A stretch of DNA of 37,302 nucleotides from Streptomyces niveiscabiei. GTDB lineage: Bacteria; Actinomycetota; Actinomycetes; Streptomycetales; Streptomycetaceae. Location: contig NZ_LIRL01000031.1 in assembly GCF_001419795.1 (NCBI RefSeq), forward strand, positions 1-37,302, written 5' to 3'. The notes beneath the pieces were generated by a model. The model was given only the letters and a program-made list of their open reading frames with translations. It ran no database searches and was not told the DNA's origin. The stretch's first letter is position 1. Every line of letters begins with the position of its first letter. Made by a program: the position numbers and the translations under genes. Below are positions 28,553 through 37,138 of this stretch, in pieces.

Positions 28553-31500
28553 TCACCGCCCCCCGACTAGTCCCTGCCACGACAGCGCGCGCAGGATGCC
28601 GTCCGGGCTCGCTTCGGAGCCGTACAGGTTGAAGGTGTTGTGCTGGTCTCCGCCGCTGCCCCCGCCGCCGTACACCGCCGCGAGTTGCCCGGCCGTCGGA
28701 GTCGACGCGATCGCGCGAGCGCCGACATCGAGCGCGGCCCCGGCCATCGAGCGCGCCGCGTCCCGGACGCGGGCGACCGAGGCGAGGATGCCGCCGCGCA
28801 GGCCCTCGCCGTCCATGACGCCGATCGCATGGAAGGCCCGGGATGGGCTGCGGGTCTTGTGGACGGTCTTGACGGTCTTCAGCATCTGCTCGGCGATCCG
28901 CCTCATCTGCGCCTCGATGGCGCGCTCCTGGCTCTTCAGCCCGGCGACAAGTCCCTGAGCCGCGCGAATGCCTGCGCCGTACAGGGCGTCGCCGACCGTC
29001 GCGCCGGTCGCCGTCGCGCTCTTCGCCAACTGCGCCTGGAGGTCGTTGATCTGCTTCACCTGCGCGGGCGTTGCCTTGGCGAGTGCGGCGGCCGTCGCCG
29101 CGCCCCCGGCCACCCCGGCATCGGCGATCTGCTGGAGGAGGTCCGCGCGGAGACCCGACTTCTTCAGCGCAGCGATGTTCGCCTGGAACTCGGTGCTCTT
29201 CTTCAGTGCCTGCTGGAGCCCGACCGTGATTGCGGTCACCGAGTTGACGTCGCCGCGCCCCGTGGTGATGTTGGCCTCGTCGAGGATCCCCGACGTGATG
29301 TCCCCCGCCGCCTTCGCGCGGGCCTTCACCAGGTCGTCCAGCCTCTTCTGTGCTGCGGCGAGCTGCTTGAGGACGCCGTCCCTTCGGGTCACCTGCGCCT
29401 GAAGCTCGGCGGTCGCCTTCGCCAGCACCTTCCCGTACCCGCTCCGCACGTTGGCGGGGAGCGCCTTCGTGATCGAGCTGAGCTTGGACCGCAGCTGCGC
29501 CGTGGTGCCGTCGATCCCCTTGATGAACCCCTCGATCAGCAACCTGCCCGCAGGGGTGAGGATCTTCGCGTCCTTCTCCTTCGGCCCCTTCCAGTCCGTG
29601 AGTTTGCTGGTCAGGCCCGACAGAGTGGACTGCACGTCGGCGATCTTCGATTTGATGCCGCTGATGAATCCGGAGATCAGCGACGCGCCCGCGCTGGCCA
29701 ACCGTCCGCCGAGATTCCCGAGCGCCGACGCCGCGCGACCCGGCAGCGTAGCAACGAGGGACGCCGCCTCGCCGAGCTTGGTGCGGATGGTGCTGATCAT
29801 CCGATCGTGCGCGGCACCGGCCGCCGTCATCAGCCGCCCGGCCAACGGCGCGAGCGCCGTAGCCAGCTTCACGGGCAAGCTCACGAAGAGGCTGATCGCG
29901 ATGGACACCATCCCCGAGACGGCCTTCTTGACCCCGTCCATGGCGCCCGACACGTCACCCCGCAGGAGCGCAGTCAGGGCCTGGAGCGCGGGGGCGACGA
30001 CGGTACGGATCACGACAGTCAGGCCCGTCGCGAAGAGCGCGGCGAGCTGGCCGACGCCGGACAGGATGGGCCCGATCGCGGGGGCGAGCTGGGCCATCAG
30101 TAGGGCAGCAAGCTGGGCCGCAGCTTGGAGCAACGGGGCGAGCGCGGCTAGAAGTTCACCGCCCGCGACCCCAAGTTGCACGAAGCTGGGGGCGAGGTCG
30201 ATCAGGAGATCGCCCATGTTGGTCAGCGCGAAGATCAGTTGCCCGGTCAGGAGCTGGGCGAGTGGATCGATGATCTTCGGGAGCTGCGCCAGGATGGGGG
30301 CAAGCGCTCCCTGCAAGATCGTCGCGACCTGATCGATCACGGGGGCGAGCGCCTGGAAAACCGTCTGACAGGCAACCAGAAGCGGCGTTAGTGCGGGTAG
30401 GAGCGCGGCAGCAAGCTGTCCGATGACGGGCAGGAGCGGTGACGCCGCGTCGACCAGCACCCCCACGGCGGCAGCCGCCTGTACCAACACGGGACCGAGT
30501 GCGGTGATGATCGGCTGGAGCCCGGCGCCGAGCGCGCGGATCAGGGTCTGCGCAGGGGGACCGAGGGCGGTCAGCACGGGGGCGACCGCAGCCAGGGCCT
30601 GCCCGAGCAGCGGAGCGGCCGTGGCTCCGAGCGTGGCCATGGTCTGAAACAGGGCGCTTAGCCCGTTTTGGGCCGGGACTGATGCGGTGACCTTCGCGAT
30701 CTCCCCGGTGATGTCCTGGAGGATGCCGAGGAACGCGCCCCCGCCAGGGCCCGCAGCGAAGAGGTTGCCGACGATCTGGGCGACGTTGCCGCCGACGTCG
30801 GCCAGCGTCCCCAGCAGGCCGATCGCCTGGTCGATCGCCTGCTCCAGGCTCCCCGACTCAAACGCTGCTCCGAGCCGAGCACCGATGCGGGTAGCCGCGT
30901 CACCGGCCTTCGCGGTCAGCCGGTCGAAGGACGGCCCCGCCGCAGCCGCGACTTGGCCCAGCCCGGTGACCAGCAGGCCGGGAATGCCGCTGAGGTTCTT
31001 CAGGCCCTTGCTGGCTGAGCCGAGCGCCTTCCCCAGCGTGCCGCTGTCCGCCAGCCCCTTGGCCGCGTCCAGCGTCCCGACCGCCATCCCCCGCAGCGCG
31101 CCCGCCGTCGACAGGAGGTTCGTCCGCAGCACCGGCAACACCGACTTGCCCGTACGCTCCAGCCGATCGCCGAGCCCGTCGAAGAACTCCTGCTGAACGT
31201 CCTTCTGGAGATCCCGCAGCGCTGGGCCAGCGTCCCGCACGGCGAGCGCGAACTCCCGCGCGCTGGGGGCCAGCTCCTTCAGCGCCTTGTCGAACTCCGT
31301 CGCCTTGCTCGGATCGAGCGCCGCCGACAGCGCGTCGCCCATGCCCGCCGTCGCCAGCTTCACCGCGCCGGCCGCGAGCGCCACCGACACGAGCCCCGTC
31401 GCCGCGAGACCGGACGCAGGCACGATCTCCGCGACCACAGCCGACGCACCTGCGAGGAGCGGCAGCGCGGCGCCGACCGCCGCCGTGACCTTGCCGACCG

Positions 31501-32044
31501 CCCCGGCGACCCCGCCGAGCGATCCGGCCATGCCGCCGAGGCGTCCGAGGATCCCAGTCAGCCGGTCCATGCCCCGGACGCGGTCCTCGTCGACGCGCAC
31601 GTTCACGTCGACATCGACGTCCGTGTCGTCCACGTGCCGCGCCGCAGCCAGTACGGCAGAGAGCTGGGCCGTTGCCTGCTGCGTTGCGGCCCGCACCTCG
31701 ACCCGCGGGTGCTCGTCGCTAATCCGCTGCATGTGCGCCTGGAGGCGCTCCATCTGCCGGACCGCGTCGTCGATCGAGATGTCGACGCCGATGCGCTGCG
31801 AGTCCAGCTGGGCCAGCTCGCGGTGAATGCGGACGAGGTCGCGGTCGAGGGGATCGGAGTTCCCGTCAATCTCTACCTGGGGGAGGTTGCGGAGCAGCCG
31901 GTCCAGCTCGCGGTTGACTCCCCGCCCCAGGGCCGCGCCCATCGAGGAGCCCTGCGTGGAGGCGTCCGAGACCGCACCGGACACACCGTCCAGGTTGACC
32001 TGGAGGTGCGACACCAAGTTCGGCAAGTTGATGTCGTTGGCCAC
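28553..32044 (-). CDS. Tape measure protein
   Basis: 1163-residue tape measure that sets tail length and is threaded through the tail tube. It is the longest gene here. The N-terminal third is helical and charged (VRIHRELAQLDSQRIGVDIS, MERLQAHMQRISDEHPRVEV). The middle is very rich in Ala/Leu/Gly with many hydrophobic helices (LGALLGQALAAVAPVL-like runs) and probable membrane segments. The last third is charged and coiled (KATAELQAQVTRRDGVLKQL), ending in SPSRAFHAIGVMDGEGLRGG, a motif common in actinophage tape measures. GTG 32044 has AGGAGG upstream (32050-32056). By the usual relation of about 1.5 angstrom per residue the tail would be near 170 nm. Confidence 0.95.
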   Translation of the reverse strand: MANDINLPNLVSHLQVNLDGVSGAVSDASTQGSSMGAALGRGVNRELDRLLRNLPQVEIDGNSDPLDRDLVRIHRELAQLDSQRIGVDISIDDAVRQMERLQAHMQRISDEHPRVEVRAATQQATAQLSAVLAAARHVDDTDVDVDVNVRVDEDRVRGMDRLTGILGRLGGMAGSLGGVAGAVGKVTAAVGAALPLLAGASAVVAEIVPASGLAATGLVSVALAAGAVKLATAGMGDALSAALDPSKATEFDKALKELAPSAREFALAVRDAGPALRDLQKDVQQEFFDGLGDRLERTGKSVLPVLRTNLLSTAGALRGMAVGTLDAAKGLADSGTLGKALGSASKGLKNLSGIPGLLVTGLGQVAAAAGPSFDRLTAKAGDAATRIGARLGAAFESGSLEQAIDQAIGLLGTLADVGGNVAQIVGNLFAAGPGGGAFLGILQDITGEIAKVTASVPAQNGLSALFQTMATLGATAAPLLGQALAAVAPVLTALGPPAQTLIRALGAGLQPIITALGPVLVQAAAAVGVLVDAASPLLPVIGQLAAALLPALTPLLVACQTVFQALAPVIDQVATILQGALAPILAQLPKIIDPLAQLLTGQLIFALTNMGDLLIDLAPSFVQLGVAGGELLAALAPLLQAAAQLAALLMAQLAPAIGPILSGVGQLAALFATGLTVVIRTVVAPALQALTALLRGDVSGAMDGVKKAVSGMVSIAISLFVSLPVKLATALAPLAGRLMTAAGAAHDRMISTIRTKLGEAASLVATLPGRAASALGNLGGRLASAGASLISGFISGIKSKIADVQSTLSGLTSKLTDWKGPKEKDAKILTPAGRLLIEGFIKGIDGTTAQLRSKLSSITKALPANVRSGYGKVLAKATAELQAQVTRRDGVLKQLAAAQKRLDDLVKARAKAAGDITSGILDEANITTGRGDVNSVTAITVGLQQALKKSTEFQANIAALKKSGLRADLLQQIADAGVAGGAATAAALAKATPAQVKQINDLQAQLAKSATATGATVGDALYGAGIRAAQGLVAGLKSQERAIEAQMRRIAEQMLKTVKTVHKTRSPSRAFHAIGVMDGEGLRGGILASVARVRDAARSMAGAALDVGARAIASTPTAGQLAAVYGGGGSGGDQHNTFNLYGSEASPDGILRALSWQGLVGGR

Positions 32045-32062
32045 GGCTCACCTCCTCGGCGG

Positions 32063-32691
32063 TTACTTGCGGTGCATCGCGGCGAACCCCAGGAGCGAGG
32101 CGCCGTCAGCAGGTTCGGTCTCACGTCGGCCGCCGGTCTGGTGGGCGGCCTGGTGCTCGTCGGCCAGCGTCATGAGCTGGCTGAGCGTCATGCCCCAGAA
32201 GTCGCCGGGAGGAATGTGAAGGGCACCGACGGCGAGGTAGAGGAACTGTCCCCAGGGGAAGGCAACGTCTCCACCGGGGTCGGGGCGTTTCCCCGGCTCC
32301 GGGACTCCAGCGCGCGGCTGAGCGCGGCCGTGAAGGCGCGGGTGTATTCGTCGAGGCGTCCGGGGTCGAGGAGGTCGTCGAGCATCACGCCGTCCGCGCG
32401 CCGCCGGTAGACGATGTCCTGGATGCGGCGCTCGCCCTTGGCGTCCTGGTACTCGCGGATGTGGGGCTCGAAGCCGCCGGGGCCGACTGTGCCCGCACCG
32501 ATAATCTGGGAGAGCGGGCCGAACGCGGCGCCCTGTCCGGTCGAGTCGATCGCGGACTGCACGGCGCCGACCGAGCCGAACTTCGCTTCGAGGAGCGCGA
32601 GCGCGCGGAAGGAGTAGCGGAGCGGTACTTCGGTGCCGTCGGTGAGGGTGACGGTGCCGCCCTCGGCGAGGAGGTCAAGGCCAGTGGTCAT
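32063..32691 (-). CDS. Tail assembly chaperone gpGT, made by -1 frameshift
   Basis: Extended chaperone that joins the first 135 codons of gpG to 74 codons in the -1 frame. The shift is predicted at GGGAAAC (32293-32287), read as G GGA AAC in the gpG frame, a classic slippery heptamer. After the slip the frame reads RPDPGGDVAFPWGQFLYL and runs without stop to TAA at 32063-32065, with the motif HIPPGDFWGMTLSQLMTLAD, typical of the T part in actinophages. It ends 18 bases before the tape measure start. Known gpG/gpGT pairs load the tape measure into the growing tail. Confidence 0.85.
32188..32691 (-). CDS. Tail assembly chaperone gpG-like
   Basis: 167-residue unshifted product. The N-terminal part (GTEVPLRYSFRALALLEAKF, GAVQSAIDSTGQG) is conserved in siphophage tail assembly chaperones. 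The segment after residue 135 (APTPVETLPSPGDSSSTSPS) is low in complexity and looks like out-of-frame text, in agreement with the frameshift partner reading the real coding frame there. ATG 32691; it lies between the tail tube and tape measure genes, as expected. Confidence 0.88.
   Translation of the reverse strand: MTTGLDLLAEGGTVTLTDGTEVPLRYSFRALALLEAKFGSVGAVQSAIDSTGQGAAFGPLSQIIGAGTVGPGGFEPHIREYQDAKGERRIQDIVYRRRADGVMLDDLLDPGRLDEYTRAFTAALSRALESRSRGNAPTPVETLPSPGDSSSTSPSVPFTFLPATSGA
32287..32293 (-). promoter_or_regulatory. Programmed -1 frameshift heptamer GGGAAAC
   Basis: On the minus strand the heptamer is GGGAAAC in phase G GGA AAC with the gpG reading frame, the X XXY YYZ pattern. Downstream the -1 frame is open for 74 codons. 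Confidence 0.85.
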
Positions 32692-32784
32692 GGTGGTGGG
32701 TCCCTATGTGAGTGCCGGGCTTCGGCCTGCGGATGGGGAGGGGACCGTACGGGCGCGCTGAGCGATGGACGCGCCCGCACGGGG

Positions 32785-33363
32785 TCACGGCGTTGCGGCC
32801 GTCGCGATCGCGGTGGCGGTCTCGTTGATCGTCACGTCGATCCAGTCGCCGGTGCTGATCAGCGGCACGGCGCGCGCTTCGTTCTCCGGGGTCTTGTAGT
32901 CCTCCTCGGCAAGACCGAGGCCGGGGAATCCGGACATGACGCACTTCAGCAGCGCGAAGTGCACGTCGCCGCCGACGAGGTCACCGCCACTCGTCGGGGT
33001 CTTGGCCTCGATCTTGAAGGGCTTCGGCTTGGCGCCCTTCTTCAGCTTCCACTTCGTCGTCTGCGACGGCGTGGTACCGGCGTCGGTGACCGTGCTCTCC
33101 ATCAGCGCGACCAGCACGTCCAGCGACAGCTTGGCGTGCGGCCACGACACGGTGATGTTGGAGATCGAGGAGTCGCTGTCGAGGAGTCCGTTGTCGCCGC
33201 GCAGTTCCTTGACCTCCACGTCACCGGAGATCTCCAGCGACTTGATGCCGGGCACGTCGATGCCCGCGGCGTACGACGGCGTGCCGCCGTCCGGGTCGGA
33301 GAGCAGCGGGAAGATCTTGCAGTCCTCCACCGCGTACAGCTTGGTCACTCGGGAGATGGCCAT
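32785..33363 (-). CDS. Major tail tube protein
   Basis: 192-residue tail tube subunit. The pattern fits the actinophage major tail protein: VTKLYAVEDCKIFPLLSD at the start, LEISGDVEVKELRGDNGLLD (typical of the tail tube fold) near residue 42-61, and a long beta-rich remainder with VHFALLKCVMSGFPGLGLAE. ATG 33363, with a GGA-rich ribosome-binding stretch upstream. The gene is single and followed by a 93-base gap before gpG, which may hold a transcription or processing site. Confidence 0.88.
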   Translation of the reverse strand: MAISRVTKLYAVEDCKIFPLLSDPDGGTPSYAAGIDVPGIKSLEISGDVEVKELRGDNGLLDSDSSISNITVSWPHAKLSLDVLVALMESTVTDAGTTPSQTTKWKLKKGAKPKPFKIEAKTPTSGGDLVGGDVHFALLKCVMSGFPGLGLAEEDYKTPENEARAVPLISTGDWIDVTINETATAIATAATP

Positions 33364-33394
33364 CGGGTTGTCCTTCCTGGTGCCGGGGTTCGGC

Positions 33395-33691
33395 TCAGCT
33401 CGGGGGCGGGGTGTCTGCCAGGTCGCCGGGGACGACGCCCAGCACCGAGCCCGGCAGCAGCTCGGCGAGCGCCTCGTCCGGGACGCCGGCGGCTTGGGTG
33501 GGGATCGTGGAGTCGACGACCCACCAGCACGTGCCGGGTCGGCCGGCGGTCGGGTAGACGATCGCGGCGCCGTCGGTGACGGTCCCCTCGGGGAGGGTGA
33601 GGTAGGCGGTGTCGGGGCGCGGGGGCCACGACGGGGCGAGGTAGGAGATCACCTCGTCGCGGTCCATCGGGAGGTACACGGGATCGCTCAT
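33395..33691 (-). CDS. Small head/tail-region protein, function unknown
   Basis: 98-residue protein with MDRDEVISYLAPSWPPRPDT and a beta-rich rest (AAIVYPTAGRPGTCWWVVDS). No family recognised. It starts at ATG 33691, overlapping the stop of the tail terminator gene by four bases (ATGA), and precedes the tail tube gene by 31 bases. Position suggests a minor structural or assembly role. Confidence 0.75.
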   Translation of the reverse strand: MSDPVYLPMDRDEVISYLAPSWPPRPDTAYLTLPEGTVTDGAAIVYPTAGRPGTCWWVVDSTIPTQAAGVPDEALAELLPGSVLGVVPGDLADTPPPS

Positions 33692-34137
33692 GGGGCCACC
33701 TCGTCGCGCAGCAGGGTCCGCCGGACCGTGATGGTGATCGAGTGGCGGACGCGGTTGTCCTCGATGGGGATGCGGTCGATGTCCTGGACGCGGACGGCGG
33801 TGACCTTCGCGGGGTGCGCGGAGAGGGTGCAGCCGTGGAGGGCGTGCGCGATGGCCTCGGCGAGGCCGTACCGCTCGGTGACCTTCGTGGTGGCAGCGCC
33901 GGTCTGGACACGGGCGCGCTGGACGAGGTCGACGATGACGGTCTCGGCAATGTTGATCTCGGCGTTCGGGTCCCCGAAGTCACCGTTGGCGATCGTGTCG
34001 AGTCCGGCGGGGATGCCCTCCTGGACGACGATGAACGGCTCGCCTTGCCCCTGGCGGGGGCCGTCTCTGAACACGGGTACGCCGAAGCCGCGCGCCTCCA
34101 GGTACGCCTTGATCGCGCCGGACGTCGTGGCGGCCAT
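33688..34137 (-). CDS. Tail terminator/tail completion protein candidate
   Basis: 149-residue protein. The start SGAIKAYLEARGFGVPVFRD, IAETVIVDLVQRARVQTGAA in the middle and RHSITITVRRTLLRD at the end suit the tail terminator (gpU-like) or DUF3168-type neck proteins. It lies between the gp10-like gene and the tail tube, which is where tail terminators are encoded. Start ATG 34137 overlaps the preceding stop (TGATG). Confidence 0.75.
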   Translation of the reverse strand: MAATTSGAIKAYLEARGFGVPVFRDGPRQGQGEPFIVVQEGIPAGLDTIANGDFGDPNAEINIAETVIVDLVQRARVQTGAATTKVTERYGLAEAIAHALHGCTLSAHPAKVTAVRVQDIDRIPIEDNRVRHSITITVRRTLLRDEVAP

Positions 34138-34607
34138 CAGCGCCGTCCGATCTGCGAGGCGTGCGCCCGCCAGAAGATCGGCGTCAGCTCGATCGCCGGA
34201 CGAAGGAACGGTTGCGGCCGGGTGCCGGGGTGGTTGACCTGCGCGACCGGGTGGGCGGCGCCGGGCCAGAACAGGGCCTTCTTGTTGCGCGGCTTGATGA
34301 CGTGCGGCGCGGTCCCGTACTCCACCGCCGCCGCGTAGTTGACGTTCGTCCCCACGACGTAGCCGACCGACCGGCCGCTGCTCTCGGCGCGCGAGACGAT
34401 CGAGGAGCGCAGGCGGCCGGTGTCGACCGGCGCGCGACGGCGGGCCTCGTTCTGCACGTCGATGCGGGTCCGGTCCACGGCCCGCTTCACGTCGTCCGAC
34501 ATCCCGCCGAACCAGCGCCGGAGGCCCCGTTCGTACGCGCGGGTGTTGATCGTCGTCGTCGCCTCGGCCCGCATCCGCGTTGAGACACGCGCTCTCGCCC
34601 GCACCAT
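34137..34607 (-). CDS. HK97 gp10-like head-tail morphogenesis protein
   Basis: 156-residue neck protein of the HK97-gp10 family. Signature segments are RRRAPVDTGRLRSSI (about residues 64-78), VGTNVNYAAAVEYGTAPHVI (about 92-111) and HPGTRPQPFLRPAIE near the end, which are the standard pattern of this family. Start ATG 34607 overlaps the connector stop (TGATG). The arginine-rich N-terminus is normal. Confidence 0.9.
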   Translation of the reverse strand: MVRARARVSTRMRAEATTTINTRAYERGLRRWFGGMSDDVKRAVDRTRIDVQNEARRRAPVDTGRLRSSIVSRAESSGRSVGYVVGTNVNYAAAVEYGTAPHVIKPRNKKALFWPGAAHPVAQVNHPGTRPQPFLRPAIELTPIFWRAHASQIGRR

Positions 34608-35290
34608 CACACGCCCCCGATCAAGGTGTGACCCCGGTTGAGATAGCCCGCGAGAAGGGCGTCCACCTGCGTCGATCCGGTAGACGACGACGGGTCGACG
34701 GTCGACGACGACTCGTCGTCGGTGTTCTCGATGGCGACGTTGTTGCCCTCGTCGTCCACCTGGAGGCCCGGGTCCTGCGCGGCGTCCGCATCCGACGGCG
34801 CAGCCTTCGCCTGGACGTCGGCGGCCAGCAGCGCGCACGCCTGCGCGACGAGGAGCGGCACCTCGGCGTACCCGAAGACGCCGGTCACCTCGACCTGCCG
34901 CGCACCCCACCGGTCCCACAGTCCTGCCCAGCCGCCGTTGTACGACTCGGCGCCGACGACCAGGTCGTCCCAGCCGCCCAGCCTCAGGTGCACGGCGTCG
35001 ACCTGTCCAAGCACGTCAGACGACGTGACCCGGTACGCAGACGACGGGACCGACGGGACGTCGTCGGACGCCAGGACGGGCTTGACCGAGGCGACGGTTC
35101 GGACGCGGCGCGGGAGGATGACCAGTCCCCCCGCGCCGACATCCGCCACCACCACCAGGTCAGTTGGTTCGAAGAGCTGCTGCGTGTAGGCGTCGATCCG
35201 CTCCCGGGCAGCGGCGATCCAGGCCGCGACCTCGGCATCGGTGCCGGTCACGCCCTTCTCGCGCGCGTCAGCCAGGGAGCAGTACGCCAT
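34607..35290 (-). CDS. Head-tail connector protein (gp6/adaptor-like)
   Basis: 227-residue adaptor. The first half is helical (EVAAWIAAARERIDAYTQQL) and resembles HK97 gp6-type connectors; a beta-rich central part and a long Asp/Ser/Thr-rich linker (DDESSSTVDPSSSTGSTQVD) follow before a short conserved end (LLAGYLNRGHTLIGG). The acidic linker is unusual but not disruptive. ATG 35290, three bases after the previous stop. Confidence 0.82.
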   Translation of the reverse strand: MAYCSLADAREKGVTGTDAEVAAWIAAARERIDAYTQQLFEPTDLVVVADVGAGGLVILPRRVRTVASVKPVLASDDVPSVPSSAYRVTSSDVLGQVDAVHLRLGGWDDLVVGAESYNGGWAGLWDRWGARQVEVTGVFGYAEVPLLVAQACALLAADVQAKAAPSDADAAQDPGLQVDDEGNNVAIENTDDESSSTVDPSSSTGSTQVDALLAGYLNRGHTLIGGV

Positions 35291-35293
35291 CGG

Positions 35294-35599
35294 TCAGCCC
35301 TCGGCGCTCTCGGCGGCCGGCGCGGCGTCCAGCTCGCGCTTCACGCCCTCGGTGATCAGCGCGCCCTTGACGGCGATCTGCCGGGCGTAGCCGCCGGGGT
35401 GCGTGTGCACGACCGGTCCCGTGGGCTCACCGGTCCCCGCCGCGTCGAGCGCCCGGTACGCGTCGTCCGGCGCCTGCCGGCCGACCGCCCACGCCTCGCC
35501 TCCGGTGTACTGGCGGGTGGAGACGATCGCCACGTTGGGCTGCTCGTCGACCTCGGGCTGCTCGACCTCGGCGGGAGTCGCCGCCTTCTGTGCTGCCAT
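35294..35599 (-). CDS. Small phage protein, function unknown
   Basis: 101-residue protein with a Glu/Pro-rich start (ATPAEVEQPEVDEQPNVAIV) and a more ordered remainder (QYTGGEAWAVGRQAPDDAYR, TGPVVHTHPGGYARQIAVKG). No family recognised. Start ATG 35599 follows the previous stop by one base (TGACATG). It lies between the capsid-associated small gene and the connector, so a head or neck accessory role is likely. Confidence 0.72.
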   Translation of the reverse strand: MAAQKAATPAEVEQPEVDEQPNVAIVSTRQYTGGEAWAVGRQAPDDAYRALDAAGTGEPTGPVVHTHPGGYARQIAVKGALITEGVKRELDAAPAAESAEG

Positions 35600-35600
35600 G

Positions 35601-35819
35601 TCAGGCACCTCCGATGACGCCGCGCGTACGGAGCGCGGCCAGCAGGGCGTTGAACTCGGCTTGCGTGGGTGCAGCCGAGGAGTTGTTGACGACCGGCTTC
35701 GTCGAGCCGTCCATCAGGGCCGGAGCGGACCCGATGACGCGGATCACCTCGGTGTCCTGGTTCTCGACACGGGCGGCGCTGCTCTTCGTCAGCGTCACCT
35801 GCTTGACGACGGCGCCCAC
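35601..35819 (-). CDS. Small capsid-associated protein, head-fibre-like tail end
   Basis: 72-residue protein. Its C-terminal half (SSAAPTQAEFNALLAALRTR) has the form of trimerising ends seen in phage head-fibre proteins. The N-terminal part (VKQVTLTKSSAARVENQDTE) is beta-like. It starts at GTG 35819, which overlaps the capsid stop codon in TAGTG, so the two are translationally coupled. Role as capsid decoration is inference. Confidence 0.65.
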   Translation of the reverse strand: MGAVVKQVTLTKSSAARVENQDTEVIRVIGSAPALMDGSTKPVVNNSSAAPTQAEFNALLAALRTRGVIGGA

Positions 35820-37138
35820 TACGGCAGCGCCGCAAACGTGATCTTCACGAACGCTGCGGGCGTGTGCACCGCGACGTTCGCCCGACGCTCCGCGAGGACC
35901 ACCAGCGTGTTCGCGGTGAACAGCTCCGCGTGCGAGTCGGTCATGAGGATCGTGATCCCCTGCCGCTCCCACAGCGTCGCGCCCATGCGGAAACCGCCGA
36001 GCAGGGCGGTGCCGCTGGCCATCGCGACCGAGGTGACGACGGTCAGGCCCCAGATCCGCATCGGCGCACCGGAGTCGGTCACCGTGGTGATGACGCGGAA
36101 CTGGCCGTTCGCGTCGGTGTCCAGCTCGATGTCCTGCCAGTCGAGCGGGTTCATCACGATCGCGTCCGGCGGGTACAGGGCCAGCTCGCCCTGGGTCTTC
36201 GCCTTGCGAACGGTGATGAGCTTCGGGTCCGTGTTGCCCGACGGCGGCTGGTAGGTGCCAATGCCCGAGGTCGTGAGAATCCCCTGCATCTGCGACGTGC
36301 CATTGCCGGTGAGGATCTCGCGGTCGAGCTTGTACTCCAGGCCGTACGTCAGCCTCCCGTTGATGTAGCCCATCAGCTGGCTGTTGTCGTCAGCGGCCTG
36401 CCGCGTGATCGGTACCCAGTGGGCGACGGTCTTGAGACTGGTGCTGATCAGGTCGAAGGAGAACGGGCCGCTCTTCGGCTTGTCCCCGCCTTCCGCAACG
36501 ACGGCCGCGTTGTTCCACGACGACTGCGGGCCGGATGTGTCCCGCATGTACTCCAGCGTGGTGCCATCGCTGGACTGCCTATCGATCAGGCTCGCGATGA
36601 GCAGCGGCATGTCCGGGTTCTGCGGGATGATCCCGGGTACCCGGGTGTTCTGCTGCGGCTGTGTGCCCGTGGTGACGGTGCCGGCCGGGGCCGCGCGGAA
36701 CTCGACCGCGCCGGACTCGCCTCGGAAGCCGCGCTCGCGGAACGTCTGGAGCGCAGCGGACCGAACGAACGCTTCGGCCACGGTGACGGGGTCCGGGTTG
36801 CCGTCCTCGTCGGGGCCCATGCCTGGCTGCTGGCGCTGGCTGGGGTTGGGCTGCGGATCCCCCGGGGGCACGGCGCCCTGAAGGGCTCGGAGTCGGGCAG
36901 CACGGGCGTTGGCCTGCTCGATCTGCGCACTGACCTGGTCGGCCCGTGCCAGGAGTTCGTCGATGTCGCCGTCGTAGTTCGGGTCGGCGAGGAGCCGGGC
37001 GACCTCGTCGCGCTGCTCCAGCAAGGTCGGGGCGCCGCCCTTGATCGCGTAGATCGGGTACCGCTTGCTCGGGTCCTCACCGGATGCGGCGCGGCCCTTG
37101 CGGTAGCCGAGGGGGCGGACCTTGGCGAAGTTGCTCAC
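35819..37138 (-). CDS. Major capsid protein, HK97 fold
   Basis: 439-residue HK97-type capsid protein. An N-terminal scaffold-like delta region is predicted to be helical (LLEQRDEVARLLADPNYDGD, DELLARADQVSAQIEQANAR; residues about 41-90). A linker rich in Pro/Gln follows (about 95-120). The capsid domain starts about residue 150 with the typical VPGIIPQNPDMPLLIASLID, WVPITRQAADDNSQLMGYIN and the late TVVTSVAMASGTALLGGFRM. Start GTG 37138 follows an AAAGGAAA ribosome site. The delta region is probably removed by a protease encoded further right. The 164 bases up to the window edge show no gene. Confidence 0.93.
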   Translation of the reverse strand: MSNFAKVRPLGYRKGRAASGEDPSKRYPIYAIKGGAPTLLEQRDEVARLLADPNYDGDIDELLARADQVSAQIEQANARAARLRALQGAVPPGDPQPNPSQRQQPGMGPDEDGNPDPVTVAEAFVRSAALQTFRERGFRGESGAVEFRAAPAGTVTTGTQPQQNTRVPGIIPQNPDMPLLIASLIDRQSSDGTTLEYMRDTSGPQSSWNNAAVVAEGGDKPKSGPFSFDLISTSLKTVAHWVPITRQAADDNSQLMGYINGRLTYGLEYKLDREILTGNGTSQMQGILTTSGIGTYQPPSGNTDPKLITVRKAKTQGELALYPPDAIVMNPLDWQDIELDTDANGQFRVITTVTDSGAPMRIWGLTVVTSVAMASGTALLGGFRMGATLWERQGITILMTDSHAELFTANTLVVLAERRANVAVHTPAAFVKITFAALP

